Source of the DNA: Methanomassiliicoccales archaeon
GTDB taxonomy: Archaea; Thermoplasmatota; Thermoplasmata; Methanomassiliicoccales; UBA472
Direction: 5' to 3'
Assembly (NCBI GenBank): GCA_028682895.1
Contig: JAJRAK010000032.1
Span: forward strand, 1-64,000
Length of the DNA: 64,000 bases
The translations under genes were made by a program, and so were the position numbers. The notes beneath the pieces were generated by a model. It searched no databases, was not told the DNA's origin, and was given only the letters and a program-made list of their open reading frames with translations. Below, in pieces: positions 1 to 8,840 of this stretch; positions within the stretch are counted from its first letter, which is position 1; the number at the start of each line of letters is the position of its first letter.

Positions 1-1374
1 AGCATCATCCAGACCATCGTCATAGTCGGCATATTCATGTCGGTCCTGGACTCTGTCGTTGTCAACATCGCCCTTCCTGAGATAACCAACCATTTCAATG
101 TGGACGTGGCGTATTCGCAATGGGTGATCACCACCTATCCATTGGTGGAGACGGCATTGCTCATCGTGTTCGGCAAGATCGCCGAGCGGACCGGAAAAGC
201 GAGCATGTTCACCGCCGGCCTGGGCGTGTTCACCGTGGCCTCACTGCTCTGCGGTCTCTCCAGCTCACTTGAGGAGCTGATAGTGTTTCGCATCATCCAA
301 GGCATTGGTGCGTCCATGCTGTTCAGCATCTCCATCGCCATCACTTTCGAGGTATCTCGGGCGGAAAAGCGCGGTAAGGTGATGGGGATGGTAGGGGGCG
401 TCGTCGCCGTAGCAAGCATGGTAGGGCCGCCCATGGGCGGGTTCATCGTCGGATACTTGGGATGGCAGTACATCTTCTTCGTCAACGTCCCGATCGGCCT
501 GATGGCGACCATCGCTGCCCTCTATTTCATGAAACTGTCGGACAAGAACGCTGAAAAGAAAAGGTTCGATGTCATCGGAGCAGTGCTGTGGACGATGGCG
601 GTCTCTGCGCTGCTGTTGATGATAGGGCAGGTGGCCGAGACCGGGGACTTCGATGTCCTGGCCTTGATCTGGACGGCGATCTCGATATCCTCCTTCATTG
701 CGTTCATCATCAGAGAGAGACGTGTCCCGGACCCGCTGCTGGACCTTTCGGTATTTAAAGTGAGCAAGTTCACCTTGGCCTGCGGCAGCGCCGCCCTTTT
801 CTTCATCACGGTCACCATGGTCAACTTCCTTTCCCCCTTCTATTTCGAGGGGGTCATGGGCTATAGCGCTCAACAGGTGGGTATCATCCTGATGATCATA
901 CCGACAGTGCTGCTCTTCGGCTCGCCTTATGTGGGCAGGCTGGTGGACCGAACACATTGGCCGCACTATCCCACGGTCGGGATGATGATGCGCGGGGTAT
1001 CTTTGGTGGCATTGGCATATGCATTTTACTGGTCGGACATCTACATCGCTGCCGTGTCGCTGGTGTTCATCGGGGCCAGTGGTTCGCTGTTCCAGCCTCC
1101 GAACAACCTACAGGCAATGACAGTATTAGCCAAGGAAAAGACGAGCACGGCCTCGAGCGTCCTCGCCACCGCCAGGAACCTGGGGATATCCTTAGGTTCT
1201 GCCTTTGGTGCAATGCTGTTGGTGCTGCAACTAGGCACGTCCAGCATCACTGGGTCGGTGGACACTAGCGCCTTGGCGACGGCAACGGCCGTAGCATTGG
1301 TGGTCGCCGCGATCATATCGTTCATCGGTGCGATAACATCCCATATCGGCCGTGCCGATGACCATCGTCCTTGA
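1..1374 (+). CDS. MFS drug-efflux transporter, DHA2 family (5' end outside window)
   Basis: Proton-driven multidrug exporter of the 14-helix EmrB/QacA type in the cytoplasmic membrane. The frame is open from the first base, and the residues before the first ATG (position 37) are hydrophobic and form TM1, so the real start lies upstream of the window. TM1 carries the DHA2 signature LDSVVVNIALP; the R-x-x-Q-G-x-G-A motif appears as RIIQGIGASM and antiporter motif C as GPPMGGFIVGYLGW. About 450 residues and some 13-14 hydrophobic segments are visible, ending in a short polar tail. The substrate cannot be read from sequence. It converges on the uracil-DNA glycosylase-like gene with a gap of 7 bases. 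Confidence 0.9.
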   Translation, partial: SIIQTIVIVGIFMSVLDSVVVNIALPEITNHFNVDVAYSQWVITTYPLVETALLIVFGKIAERTGKASMFTAGLGVFTVASLLCGLSSSLEELIVFRIIQGIGASMLFSISIAITFEVSRAEKRGKVMGMVGGVVAVASMVGPPMGGFIVGYLGWQYIFFVNVPIGLMATIAALYFMKLSDKNAEKKRFDVIGAVLWTMAVSALLLMIGQVAETGDFDVLALIWTAISISSFIAFIIRERRVPDPLLDLSVFKVSKFTLACGSAALFFITVTMVNFLSPFYFEGVMGYSAQQVGIILMIIPTVLLFGSPYVGRLVDRTHWPHYPTVGMMMRGVSLVALAYAFYWSDIYIAAVSLVFIGASGSLFQPPNNLQAMTVLAKEKTSTASSVLATARNLGISLGSAFGAMLLVLQLGTSSITGSVDTSALATATAVALVVAAIISFIGAITSHIGRADDHRP

Positions 1375-1381
1375 GCAGGCG

Positions 1382-2122
1382 TTATCGGATGGCCTTCTTT
1401 TGCACGATCTCGCGTAGCCGCCTCTCTTCCAATGCCTGTATCTCCTCGGTGGTCATCTTCCCTCCGCTCTTCATTATCTTGACCACCTCGGCCGAGGGAT
1501 TGGTGAAAACGAACAGATTGATGTTCTTGGACGTGCCGTCCTTGAAGCGGTACTTGTAGACCAAAGGTAACTTCAACGATTGCATCGTTTCGCTAATGCT
1601 CAGCTCCTGGTCGATGTCCTGCCCGTCCAATATGTTCAGGCAGATCTCCAGGGCGTATTTGCCGAAGGCGACGATGTTGAGCTCGTCCTTTCCCAGTACC
1701 TTCATCTCGCCTACGAGGTGCTCGCGGCACTTTGTCGCCGCCTTGCGCCACTCCTTGTTGATGTCCCGGTCGCTGTTCACCGGGACGCACTTCAGAGCGT
1801 GCGTCCAGTATATGCTCCCCTCGGAAGGATCGAACGGACCGAACATCTGGACCACCTTGCTGAGCGGGTTCACCTTCCTCAGTTCTTCGGACGTGCCCTG
1901 CTTGCATATCGCCCTTAGCTTGTTCTCGATCGATCCGCTGGTTCCCAACGAACGCAGGAAGTTCGGCGGCTCCTGCGAGACGATAAGGATGTTCACCTTC
2001 GACAGGTCGGCGTCCCTTGTGAAAAGAACTGGAAGCTTGGTCGGGTTCCTGGGGCAGCCTGAACATTGATCGCGCACCCGGGACTCGATCCCGTCCCATC
2101 CGCCTTCGGTTCCGGCGTCCAT
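1382..2122 (-). CDS. Uracil-DNA glycosylase superfamily protein, Fe-S (family 4-like)
   Basis: Probable base-excision repair enzyme or a close relative. The N-terminal CSGCP pair and two later cysteines (HALKCVP and ATKCREHL) match the four-cysteine pattern that holds the [4Fe-4S] cluster of family 4/5 glycosylases. VSQEPP sits where these enzymes have the GEAPG-type motif I, and the central block ending in IVAFGKYA is the family's core strand. Motif I lacks the canonical residues, so substrate and activity may differ from true UDGs. At about 246 residues it is slightly longer than family 4. ATG at 2122 is preferred over an in-frame TTG at 2131; neither has a clear Shine-Dalgarno. Confidence 0.7.
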   Translation of the reverse strand: MDAGTEGGWDGIESRVRDQCSGCPRNPTKLPVLFTRDADLSKVNILIVSQEPPNFLRSLGTSGSIENKLRAICKQGTSEELRKVNPLSKVVQMFGPFDPSEGSIYWTHALKCVPVNSDRDINKEWRKAATKCREHLVGEMKVLGKDELNIVAFGKYALEICLNILDGQDIDQELSISETMQSLKLPLVYKYRFKDGTSKNINLFVFTNPSAEVVKIMKSGGKMTTEEIQALEERRLREIVQKKAIR

Positions 2123-2188
2123 GAGGGTCAATGTATCATCGCGGATTAAACGGTTTCATGTCATGAACGATGTGGCAGGGGACCTATC

Positions 2189-2821
2189 CTACTCCTTGCC
2201 CACCTGCCCGATCTTATTAGCGTTCGTCCTTTTGACGTAGAAATAGTAGATAACGATGACGACCACCACTATGCCCAGCACGACATAGTCCAACCCGTCC
2301 GTGCTCTCCCAGAACTGCATCCAGTTCTCCCCGAGATAATAGCCGACGGTGACGAGGACGGTGTTCCATATGAGCGCCCCACAGAAGGTGAAGAGGACGA
2401 ACTTGCCCTTGTCCATCTTGGCCAGCCCGGCCGGGAAGGATATGACCGACCTCAGTCCGGGAAGGGAGTGCCCGATCAGTATGCCCCAGACCCCCCATTT
2501 CTTGAACCATCTTTCGGCCATGTCCAGCTTCTCCTGGTCCAGACCGATGAACTTGCCCCAGCGGTCGACGATCGGCCGGCCGATGCGCAACGCCAGAAGA
2601 TATGCGACGAACGAACCGATCACCGCTCCCAGACTTCCAACCAGGATCACCAGGAAATAGTTCAGCTCCCCGGTGGAGGCCACGTACCCGGCGAAGGGCA
2701 TGATGAGCTCGCTAGGCAACGGTGTGAAGATACCCTCGATGAGCATGGCCAGGAACACACCGATGTATCCGGTGCCCTCGATCAGGTCGATGATGAACTG
2801 GTTGATGGAGCTGAATATCAT
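2189..2821 (-). CDS. DedA family membrane protein (VTT/SNARE-associated fold)
   Basis: Integral membrane protein of the DedA family, members of which act in lipid (undecaprenyl-phosphate or phospholipid) translocation and membrane homeostasis; the archaeal substrate is unknown. Visible family marks are the re-entrant segment with E-x-x-x-x-P-x-P (EGIFTPLPSEL), the F/GxxxG-rich second helix, and the H-x-L-P-G-x-R-S motif (GHSLPGLRSVISFPAG). About 210 residues is the normal length. ATG 2821 is chosen; an in-frame TTG lies two codons upstream. A TATA-like element on the minus strand at about 2866-2874 would give a leader of some 20-25 bases. It ends in TAG. Confidence 0.88.
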   Translation of the reverse strand: MIFSSINQFIIDLIEGTGYIGVFLAMLIEGIFTPLPSELIMPFAGYVASTGELNYFLVILVGSLGAVIGSFVAYLLALRIGRPIVDRWGKFIGLDQEKLDMAERWFKKWGVWGILIGHSLPGLRSVISFPAGLAKMDKGKFVLFTFCGALIWNTVLVTVGYYLGENWMQFWESTDGLDYVVLGIVVVVIVIYYFYVKRTNANKIGQVGKE

Positions 2822-2921
2822 TCCCAATACCCGGCCATTGGCCGAATAGGTAACAACTCGACCATTATAAATGAGACAGTACTCGATGATGAGGTTTCGA
2901 TGTTCGGTCGGTGCCTAACCC

Positions 2922-2932
2922 AAATTATATAA
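2922..2932 (+). promoter_or_regulatory. TATA box for the gene at 2971
   Basis: AAATTATATAA is a strong archaeal TATA element. Transcription would begin near 2957, leaving a very short leader that contains the AGGTGA ribosome-binding site at 2959-2964, six bases before the TTG start. Confidence 0.65.
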
Positions 2933-2970
2933 GCACCGGACTGCAAGGTATCATTACTAGGTGAAACGCA

Positions 2971-3351
2971 TTGAAACCCTTTTTAGCACATGATTCTGTG
3001 GTAAAGGTATTGATGAAGACCGTTGGTTTGAACGATACCGTGGCGGATGAGGTCGCCTTACGCGTGATGAACTACTTCGGATATCAGGACGAGATAATCG
3101 ACAATGCCCTGGACCATGATGATCGTCGGCTTTTCTACTTCCTGCAGGACATGAAGATACTGAGCACCAGATGGGAGGAGACGCAGCTCATCTCAGGAAG
3201 GAACTGGCGCATCTTCTATTGGTCGTTCAATCGGTACAATATCGAAAAGTTGCTCATGGAAGATAAGAGCGTTAAAAGGCAGGTGGACCTGTACATGGAC
3301 CTGCCGGAGTCCGCCTGGGCCCATGCGCTTGACCAGAAAGGGATGACCTAG
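2971..3351 (+). CDS. Conserved small cytosolic protein of unknown function (DUF6015-like)
   Basis: 126 residues, no membrane segment or cysteine motif. The middle is rich in acidic and aromatic residues (NALDHDDRRLFYFLQD, WRIFYWSF), and the helical pattern recalls a small family I associate with Thermoplasmata and annotated as DUF6015; this is recognition from memory and the function is unknown. The TTG start is supported by a good Shine-Dalgarno (AGGTGA) six bases upstream and by the TATA box at 2922-2932. It ends in TAG. The helix-turn-helix-like N-terminus followed by a basic/aromatic C-terminal half could suggest a regulator, but nothing decisive is visible. Confidence 0.65.
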   Translation: MKPFLAHDSVVKVLMKTVGLNDTVADEVALRVMNYFGYQDEIIDNALDHDDRRLFYFLQDMKILSTRWEETQLISGRNWRIFYWSFNRYNIEKLLMEDKSVKRQVDLYMDLPESAWAHALDQKGMT

Positions 3352-3378
3352 GGAAAATAGTTATCCGCACCATCCGAT

Positions 3379-3702
3379 ATGGAGCGTGTGAAGTTCATCT
3401 ACTGCCCCGAATGCAAGGAGCTACGGCCGAAGTCCTGGTACCACTATGGCGATTGCATACTATGCGGAAAGAAGAGCATGACCATCAAGATACCCATTTC
3501 GATCTTCGGGTACCTGATGTACGCGTTCAGCGCTGTCGGCATTATTTTCGTATCATACGAGATCGCCGACATCCAGACCGGACTGGGAGACCTGCGTCTT
3601 TTCATCATGTTCGGGGCGATAATAGCGGCCTTGGTGTTCTCTTACATCGAGACCAGCAGGGCGACCGAGCTCGCCGTGGAGAAAGTGGGCAAGGTCCGTT
3701 AG
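3379..3702 (+). CDS. Small zinc-ribbon membrane protein
   Basis: 107 residues. The N-terminus holds a C-x2-C ... C-x2-C zinc ribbon (CPEC, then CILCG) followed by two hydrophobic segments (about residues 42-62 and 72-90) and a charged tail. Small zinc-ribbon/two-TM proteins are common in archaea and mostly uncharacterised. It begins 27 bases after the preceding gene, so the two are probably co-transcribed. Its TAG stop overlaps the stop of the convergent pilin-like gene at 3699 by 4 bases. Confidence 0.7.
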   Translation: MERVKFIYCPECKELRPKSWYHYGDCILCGKKSMTIKIPISIFGYLMYAFSAVGIIFVSYEIADIQTGLGDLRLFIMFGAIIAALVFSYIETSRATELAVEKVGKVR

Positions 3703-4166
3703 ACGATGGCGAACAAAGTGCATATCACCTCGCCATCGGCCAGCTCCCTTCGGTCCGCATGGACGGAGACATCCTGGCCTTGATGCGGTCGTCCGAACAC
3801 ATGCTCCGTCCCATCGATGCTCAGCACCCACCACGCGTCCCATCCCATCGAACCCATCTCTCCCAAGGTGCCGTTCACCGCTTCTCCCACCCGTCCCAGC
3901 TCATTGGACGAAACGCCTTCGGGGTTTTTAGATAGTAACACCAGGTGATCTTCAAGGGACGTCCTGGAAAGGGCGCTGCCGTCGCCACCAGGGACCTCGC
4001 CCCCGAGCATGACCGAATGGAACGCGCTGATCCTTTCCCCGGTGCCATCCGTTTCAGGGTCGTTCTCCGGCACCATGAGGAACGCGCCCATCAACGTCAG
4101 CACGATCAGGAACAGCAGAGCGTCCACTAGCACTGCCATCCCCCTCCGGTCCCGGCGCATCACCAA
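3699..4166 (-). CDS. Pilin-like secreted protein B of the type IV pilus-like locus
   Basis: 155 residues. A short basic N-terminus (MVMRRDRRG) precedes a hydrophobic helix (MAVLVDALLFLIVLTLMGAFL), as in class III (archaeal prepilin peptidase) signal peptides, with likely processing after the Arg-Arg-Gly. The rest is a soluble acidic domain of about 120 residues. It overlaps the upstream pilin-like gene by 7 bases. The pair sits across from a secretion ATPase and a TadC-like platform, so both are proposed as minor pilins or pseudopilins. No family is recognised; the assignment rests on N-terminal architecture and context. Confidence 0.6.
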   Translation of the reverse strand: MVMRRDRRGMAVLVDALLFLIVLTLMGAFLMVPENDPETDGTGERISAFHSVMLGGEVPGGDGSALSRTSLEDHLVLLSKNPEGVSSNELGRVGEAVNGTLGEMGSMGWDAWWVLSIDGTEHVFGRPHQGQDVSVHADRRELADGEVICTLFAIV

Positions 4167-4600
4167 ACCCTCACCTCTAGCATCGCAGGTATGGAACGTC
4201 CATCTATGATCAGCAGCAGCGGATACCTATCTCCCAGTACGGACGTGCCCTCGGGAGCACCATCGCCCAAGCTGAGATACGGCGTATCATCGCCCATCGG
4301 CCGATAGGTGAGATTGATGCCGTTCGCTCCATCTGGCAATACCATCGGGTCGAACCGCGGCCTGAGGTCTTCCAACGGTATCGGCTCTTCGTCCGACAGC
4401 AGCCCTTGTTCCTCAATAGCGCGGATGACGTCCTCCATCCCCACATCCGAGCCCCGCTCCTGCACCGCACCTACCGAGATGATGACCAGGAAGACCGATG
4501 ACGCGGTGATGACGACCATAACGGCCAGTATCGACTCGAGAAAGCCTCCGACCGCTTCATTTCCATTGTATCTGCCGCTCCGCCATCGCACATGCTGCAT
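4160..4600 (-). CDS. Pilin-like secreted protein A of the type IV pilus-like locus
   Basis: 146 residues. After a polar leader of about 17 residues ending in AVGG comes a hydrophobic helix (FLESILAVMVVITASSVFLV), with Glu close to the start of the mature segment as in type IV pilins. The remainder is a soluble domain rich in Asp, Pro and Gly. It lies 44 bases downstream of the U32 gene on the same strand and overlaps the second pilin-like gene, so the three may form one operon. Function is inferred from architecture and from the pilus-type ATPase and TadC-like genes about 3 kb away; no family is recognised. Confidence 0.6.
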   Translation of the reverse strand: MQHVRWRSGRYNGNEAVGGFLESILAVMVVITASSVFLVIISVGAVQERGSDVGMEDVIRAIEEQGLLSDEEPIPLEDLRPRFDPMVLPDGANGINLTYRPMGDDTPYLSLGDGAPEGTSVLGDRYPLLLIIDGRSIPAMLEVRVW

Positions 4601-4644
4601 TCGGAACGGACGTGCTTACCGTCTGCGATTAACTGTAAGCTTTC

Positions 4645-6570
4645 TCAGAAGACACCTTTGCGGTAATGCCCCAGGCTGCTGCGCCCGCACTTGCGCCTCA
4701 GCTCCTCCATCTTCTCGACGTCTATGTCCCTGAAACTTTTGGCCACGAAGGCGGATAGGTCAGGATGCCTTCTTCTGACGTCGATGCCCAAAGAGTCCAC
4801 TCCCATCAGGTTCAGTTCTGGCACCTTGTCCAACAGGAGAAGGTCCGTGCTGTGCAGTATGTGGGCGAAGCCCTCTGGGTCGCGGAACACTGGATAACGA
4901 ACGCCGCGCTCGTCCACCAGGGTGCCGTCGGACAGGGTCGGGTCCCTGGTGAGCATCAGCTCCACGCGGCCGAACACCATGACCTCGGAGCGTTGCTCCG
5001 TGCGCGAAAGGAGCTGGAACAGCTCGTTCTGTTCCAGTTCCGGGGACAATGTCCATTGGTGCATCTGCGGCATGGTGAAGCTGTTGAAGACGTTCATGTG
5101 ATAGGAACCGTAGCAAGGGCGGTCCTTGTACAAGTTGAACTGATCGATGGTGTTCACCATGACCGGTCCGCGATCGGTCTTCTCCTCGTTCAGACAGAGC
5201 CGTGGAAGAAGCTGCACATACTCCACACCCGCTGCTTTGCAGGTGTCCATGGCCTCTGCGGACTGTTTGCTCCCATCGTAGTAGACCCGGTCTGCGTAAG
5301 GGATGATCGCCTTGAGCACGGTGAGGCTGGATACGTAGAACGATAGCTCGCTCTTCTTGCTGTTCCGTCGCATGCGCTTCGGTGGCACCTCGATGCGCCT
5401 GCGCTCTGCCGGAAGCTCGAGCGTTTCGACCTTCTCGATCTGCCGCTCTATTGTGGCGTACTCACGGTCCTTGGTCTTGTAGACCTGATACGCGCCGTCG
5501 GAGAGCGGGAACGGCGGGCGCGCTCTGATACCTTCCTTGATGATGTCGGAGGCCTGCAGGTCGAAGCCGCCCACCTTCTCCGCCCCTCGGTAGAGGCTGA
5601 TGCCGTCGCCAGCCTCGATCGCCCCCCGCGTCATGCTCAATGCGCCGTTCGCCATGTTCCCTGTCCCGGCCGGACGCCCCCTCGACTCAGGGTACTCGGT
5701 CTGCATGACCTCACTGTCCGTCAGATAACCTCCGGAGTAACCGCGGTTGAAAACGACCTCGAGCAGTTCTTTCTCCCTAGGCGTGATGAGACGGCTGGAG
5801 CCTTCCTTCGCCCGTTTGATGGCCTGTGAATATATCTTGGATGTAAGATAGACGTACTGCGGCGAGCGCATCCTCCCCTCTATCTTGAGGGAGCAGACAC
5901 CGGAACGCATGAGGGCCGGTATGGACTCCACTCCGAATGTATCGGCAGTGCTGAGAAGGAAACCGTCCTTGTTTCCCATCGAATACCTCTTCCTGCATGG
6001 CTGGGCGCACATGCCGCGGTTGCCCGACCTTCCCCCCAGGAAAGAGGAGAAAAGGCATTGCCCGGAGAAGCAATAGCAAAGGGCGCCGTGGATGAAGACC
6101 TCGATGCCGATGGACGAACCTTGGGCTATCTGGCAGACCTGGTCCTGACCCAGCTCCCGGGCCAGTATCACCCTTTCGAAGCCTTGCTCCTCGGCCCACC
6201 TCACACCGTCCAGGCTGTGGAAGCCCATCTGAGTGGAGGCGTGGATGGGGATGCTGAAGCGTTCCTTGATCAGCGGCATGAGACCGCGGTCCTGGACGAT
6301 GACAGCGTCGGCCTCCATACGGTCCAGCATCTCTACGAACGATAGGGCGCTCTCCAGCTCCGTCTCCTTTATCAGCGTGTTGACGGTGATATAGGCCTTC
6401 ATCCCGTGGTCGTGAAGTGTCCTGATGGCCCCGGCCATCTGCCTATCGTCGAAATTGCCGGCGAAATGCCTGGCACCGAAGTCCTTGCCGCCCATGTAGA
6501 CCGCGTCAGCGCCTCCGGCTATGGCCGCCTTGAGCGATTCGACAGAACCTACAGGAGCTAGAAGTTCCAT
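4645..6570 (-). CDS. Peptidase U32 family protein (TrhP/RlhA type)
   Basis: Long U32 protein of about 641 residues. The TIM-barrel N-terminus starts MELLAPVGS and contains GGADAVYMGG, the typical opening of the family. The cysteine cluster CYCFSGQC ... GMCAQPCR is the U32 iron-sulfur/prephenate-binding region seen in the hydroxylation factors TrhP (tRNA U34) and RlhA (23S rRNA C2501). The C-terminal half resembles the extended domain of bacterial long U32 proteins. An RNA-modification role is therefore more likely than collagenase activity. ATG 6570 is used because it starts the conserved sequence; a TTG lies three codons upstream. It is divergent from the Cys-rich gene at 6675 and upstream of two pilin-like genes. 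Confidence 0.85.
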   Translation of the reverse strand: MELLAPVGSVESLKAAIAGGADAVYMGGKDFGARHFAGNFDDRQMAGAIRTLHDHGMKAYITVNTLIKETELESALSFVEMLDRMEADAVIVQDRGLMPLIKERFSIPIHASTQMGFHSLDGVRWAEEQGFERVILARELGQDQVCQIAQGSSIGIEVFIHGALCYCFSGQCLFSSFLGGRSGNRGMCAQPCRKRYSMGNKDGFLLSTADTFGVESIPALMRSGVCSLKIEGRMRSPQYVYLTSKIYSQAIKRAKEGSSRLITPREKELLEVVFNRGYSGGYLTDSEVMQTEYPESRGRPAGTGNMANGALSMTRGAIEAGDGISLYRGAEKVGGFDLQASDIIKEGIRARPPFPLSDGAYQVYKTKDREYATIERQIEKVETLELPAERRRIEVPPKRMRRNSKKSELSFYVSSLTVLKAIIPYADRVYYDGSKQSAEAMDTCKAAGVEYVQLLPRLCLNEEKTDRGPVMVNTIDQFNLYKDRPCYGSYHMNVFNSFTMPQMHQWTLSPELEQNELFQLLSRTEQRSEVMVFGRVELMLTRDPTLSDGTLVDERGVRYPVFRDPEGFAHILHSTDLLLLDKVPELNLMGVDSLGIDVRRRHPDLSAFVAKSFRDIDVEKMEELRRKCGRSSLGHYRKGVF

Positions 6571-6674
6571 GAACGGCAATCGACTGTTCGCATATTAATC
6601 CCACGACGGTGTAGCTTACGGTTAATTGGCGGCTAGTATACCTTTGCCGGGCCTCCTCCTTCAGGGACAAGCAT

Positions 6675-7217
6675 ATGGCGAAGGTAGTGATGGTACCCAA
6701 GAAGAGTACGACGGAGCTCCCGCGCTCGCCGGTAACGAGCAGATGTTCCTTCGAGCACGAAGAGGGATCTCTCATCTTCAACTGTCAAGGATGCGATGCC
6801 GCGATGGACGCCCCTGTGGCGAAGTGCATACCAGGCATCCGATGCGCCCTGGAGACGCATCTTGAGGCCAAGAACGTGGTCCTCCAAGGGGAGCAGCACA
6901 TCTGGATCAGGGAGAATGGATTGGAATCCATGCGTTCCTTGATCAGTTCGGAAAGGTCGTGGGAGGAATTCCGTTCAATAATACGTTCCCTGCCCTGCTT
7001 CAGACCTCTGCCCATGGACCGGGTCTCCCGCTATCTGGAAAGAGCGAGGGACGGGCGAATGGAACTGTTCTGCAAAGGGGACGGAACGAGATGTGATGAG
7101 TGCCTCCGCATGCAGGAGCTCGCTTTGGACTCCCTCAGCTCGGACCGACGCCGTTTGCGCCGTACCATGGCCACGGACCGTTTCCGCATCACCGATGTCA
7201 AAGGAGGTTCGTCCTGA
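6675..7217 (+). CDS. Cys-rich protein coupled to the secretion ATPase, unknown family
   Basis: 180 residues with nine cysteines: C24, C37, C40, C51 and C57 in the N-terminal third, one near the middle, and three near the C-terminus (CKGDGTRCDEC). The spacing suggests zinc or Fe-S binding. No signal peptide or membrane helix. The stop codon overlaps the ATPase start (TGATG at 7215-7219) with an AAGGAGG ribosome-binding site inside this gene's 3' end, so the two are translationally coupled and probably interact. I do not recognise a family. It could be an ATPase-associated assembly or sensory factor; this is inference. Confidence 0.7.
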   Translation: MAKVVMVPKKSTTELPRSPVTSRCSFEHEEGSLIFNCQGCDAAMDAPVAKCIPGIRCALETHLEAKNVVLQGEQHIWIRENGLESMRSLISSERSWEEFRSIIRSLPCFRPLPMDRVSRYLERARDGRMELFCKGDGTRCDECLRMQELALDSLSSDRRRLRRTMATDRFRITDVKGGSS

Positions 7218-8836
7218 TGGCCCCACCGGACACTGGACTGTCGGAGGTCCTGCCTCTGATGAGGCGAGACCGTCTGACAAAACCGTCCTTCTCCGGCTAC
7301 TGGATAGAGAAGGAGGTGCCTAACGGCTGGAAGGTGGTGGACGAGCGGACCGTTCTGGGCGGGAAGGTAAAGCTGGCGGTCGATCCCACTGGCGTGAGGT
7401 ACCGGTACTGCCTGTACCCATGGGAGCATTCGGCGGACAAGGACGCCAGGTCCCTGTTCTCGATCGCTATTGCCAAGGTGCGCTCCCAACCGCCGCAGGG
7501 GTTCCAAGGAAAGGACGTTGAGCTGAAGAGCCATGTTCGAACCGTCGTGCGTTCTCTTGTTCCATCCCACGACAAGGAGGATGAGTTCCTGGATGCGGTC
7601 ATGCGCAATACACTGGGATTGGGGATATTGGACGTCCTGCTGCGCGACCCGAGGGTGGAGGACATTTACGTGGACGCCCCGTGCCAGCAGACAAAGGTAT
7701 ATCTTACCCTCAACCAGGCCGGTCCCGGTCATGTTTTCGGCCGCTGCGAATCGAACATAATCGTAACTGCTGACGAGATGAGCGGATTGGTGGGCCGTCT
7801 TAAATACCGCTCTGGACGGCCGTTCTCGCGTTCCAGCCCGGTACTGGAGACGGACATAGGCGACGCTCAGGTCCGTGCCACCGCGCTCTGCCCTCCGCTC
7901 AGCCCCGAAGGATTGGCACTGGCACTTCGTCGCAGGTCGGACACTCCGTGGACGTTGTTGCGCCTGGCAAGCTATGGCGCCATGGACGAGGTGGCCGCCG
8001 GGCTGCTCTCGTTCCTCATTGACGGCAGGGCATCGGTCCTGGTATGCGGCGCCAGAGGTTCCGGGAAATCATCCCTGCTATCATCTCTTTTATTCGAGTT
8101 CCCGGTGAACCAAAGAATACTGGTCATTGAAGATACGCGAGAGGTGCCGGTCAACGCCCTGCAGTCGCTGGGATTCAAGGTGCAGTCCATGCTCGTTGAG
8201 CCCGCTCAGGGGAAGGACCGCACCGAGGCGGCCGATGACGCCCTGCGCGTCTCCCTCAGATTGGGAGAGTCGGCCATCGTGGTCGGAGAGGTCCGTGGAC
8301 GAGAAGCTATGACACTGTACGAGAGCATGCGCACTGGCAAGGCTGGCTCCTCGGTCCTGGGCACCATTCACGGTGATGGGGCGAAGGACGTCCATGACCG
8401 TGTAGTGAACGAGCTGGGGATACCTGAGGCCTCCTTCGCTTCCACCGATGTCATCGTGACCATGGGACTGATCCGTCCAGGCGGAGGTCTTGGGCAAGTG
8501 CGCCGGGTGACCGAGGTATCGGAGGTTGTCAGGACGGATAACGGCCTCGAGTTCCTGCCTATGCTGACCTACGATAATGGATATCACCTCAGCGAGCGGA
8601 CCATGCCACTGATCTCGCGCATCTCGTCGGGATGGGGAATCAACTATGAGGAGGGGATGAGGAACCTGAGCATGCGCATCGCCCTGAGGAGAACATTACT
8701 GGAGCTGGGCAAGGACGATCCCTCGTTCCTTTCCCCATCGAGCATGCTGGCCGCCAACGAGTTCCTCTGGCAAGGACCGTCATCGGACAGCACCGACCTG
8801 ATCTCTGATTTCATGGCGTTCATGCGGAGCAGGTGA
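7217..8836 (+). CDS. Type II/IV secretion system ATPase (GspE/PilB/VirB11-like)
   Basis: Hexameric motor ATPase powering pilus or pseudopilus assembly at the cytoplasmic membrane. The 539 residues have an N-terminal domain of about 200 residues, then Walker A GARGSGKSS (about 277-285), Walker B in RILVIEDTREVP, and the GspE signature VVGEVRGREA followed by GTIHGDGAKDVHDRV. ATG 7217 is preferred over a longer in-frame reading because AAGGAGG lies at 7201-7207 and it overlaps the preceding stop by one base. It is followed 4 bases later by a TadC-like gene. It is clearly distinct from the archaellum ATPase FlaI at 41.9 kb, so this is a second secretion system. Confidence 0.9.
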   Translation: MAPPDTGLSEVLPLMRRDRLTKPSFSGYWIEKEVPNGWKVVDERTVLGGKVKLAVDPTGVRYRYCLYPWEHSADKDARSLFSIAIAKVRSQPPQGFQGKDVELKSHVRTVVRSLVPSHDKEDEFLDAVMRNTLGLGILDVLLRDPRVEDIYVDAPCQQTKVYLTLNQAGPGHVFGRCESNIIVTADEMSGLVGRLKYRSGRPFSRSSPVLETDIGDAQVRATALCPPLSPEGLALALRRRSDTPWTLLRLASYGAMDEVAAGLLSFLIDGRASVLVCGARGSGKSSLLSSLLFEFPVNQRILVIEDTREVPVNALQSLGFKVQSMLVEPAQGKDRTEAADDALRVSLRLGESAIVVGEVRGREAMTLYESMRTGKAGSSVLGTIHGDGAKDVHDRVVNELGIPEASFASTDVIVTMGLIRPGGGLGQVRRVTEVSEVVRTDNGLEFLPMLTYDNGYHLSERTMPLISRISSGWGINYEEGMRNLSMRIALRRTLLELGKDDPSFLSPSSMLAANEFLWQGPSSDSTDLISDFMAFMRSR

Positions 8837-8840
8837 TGGC

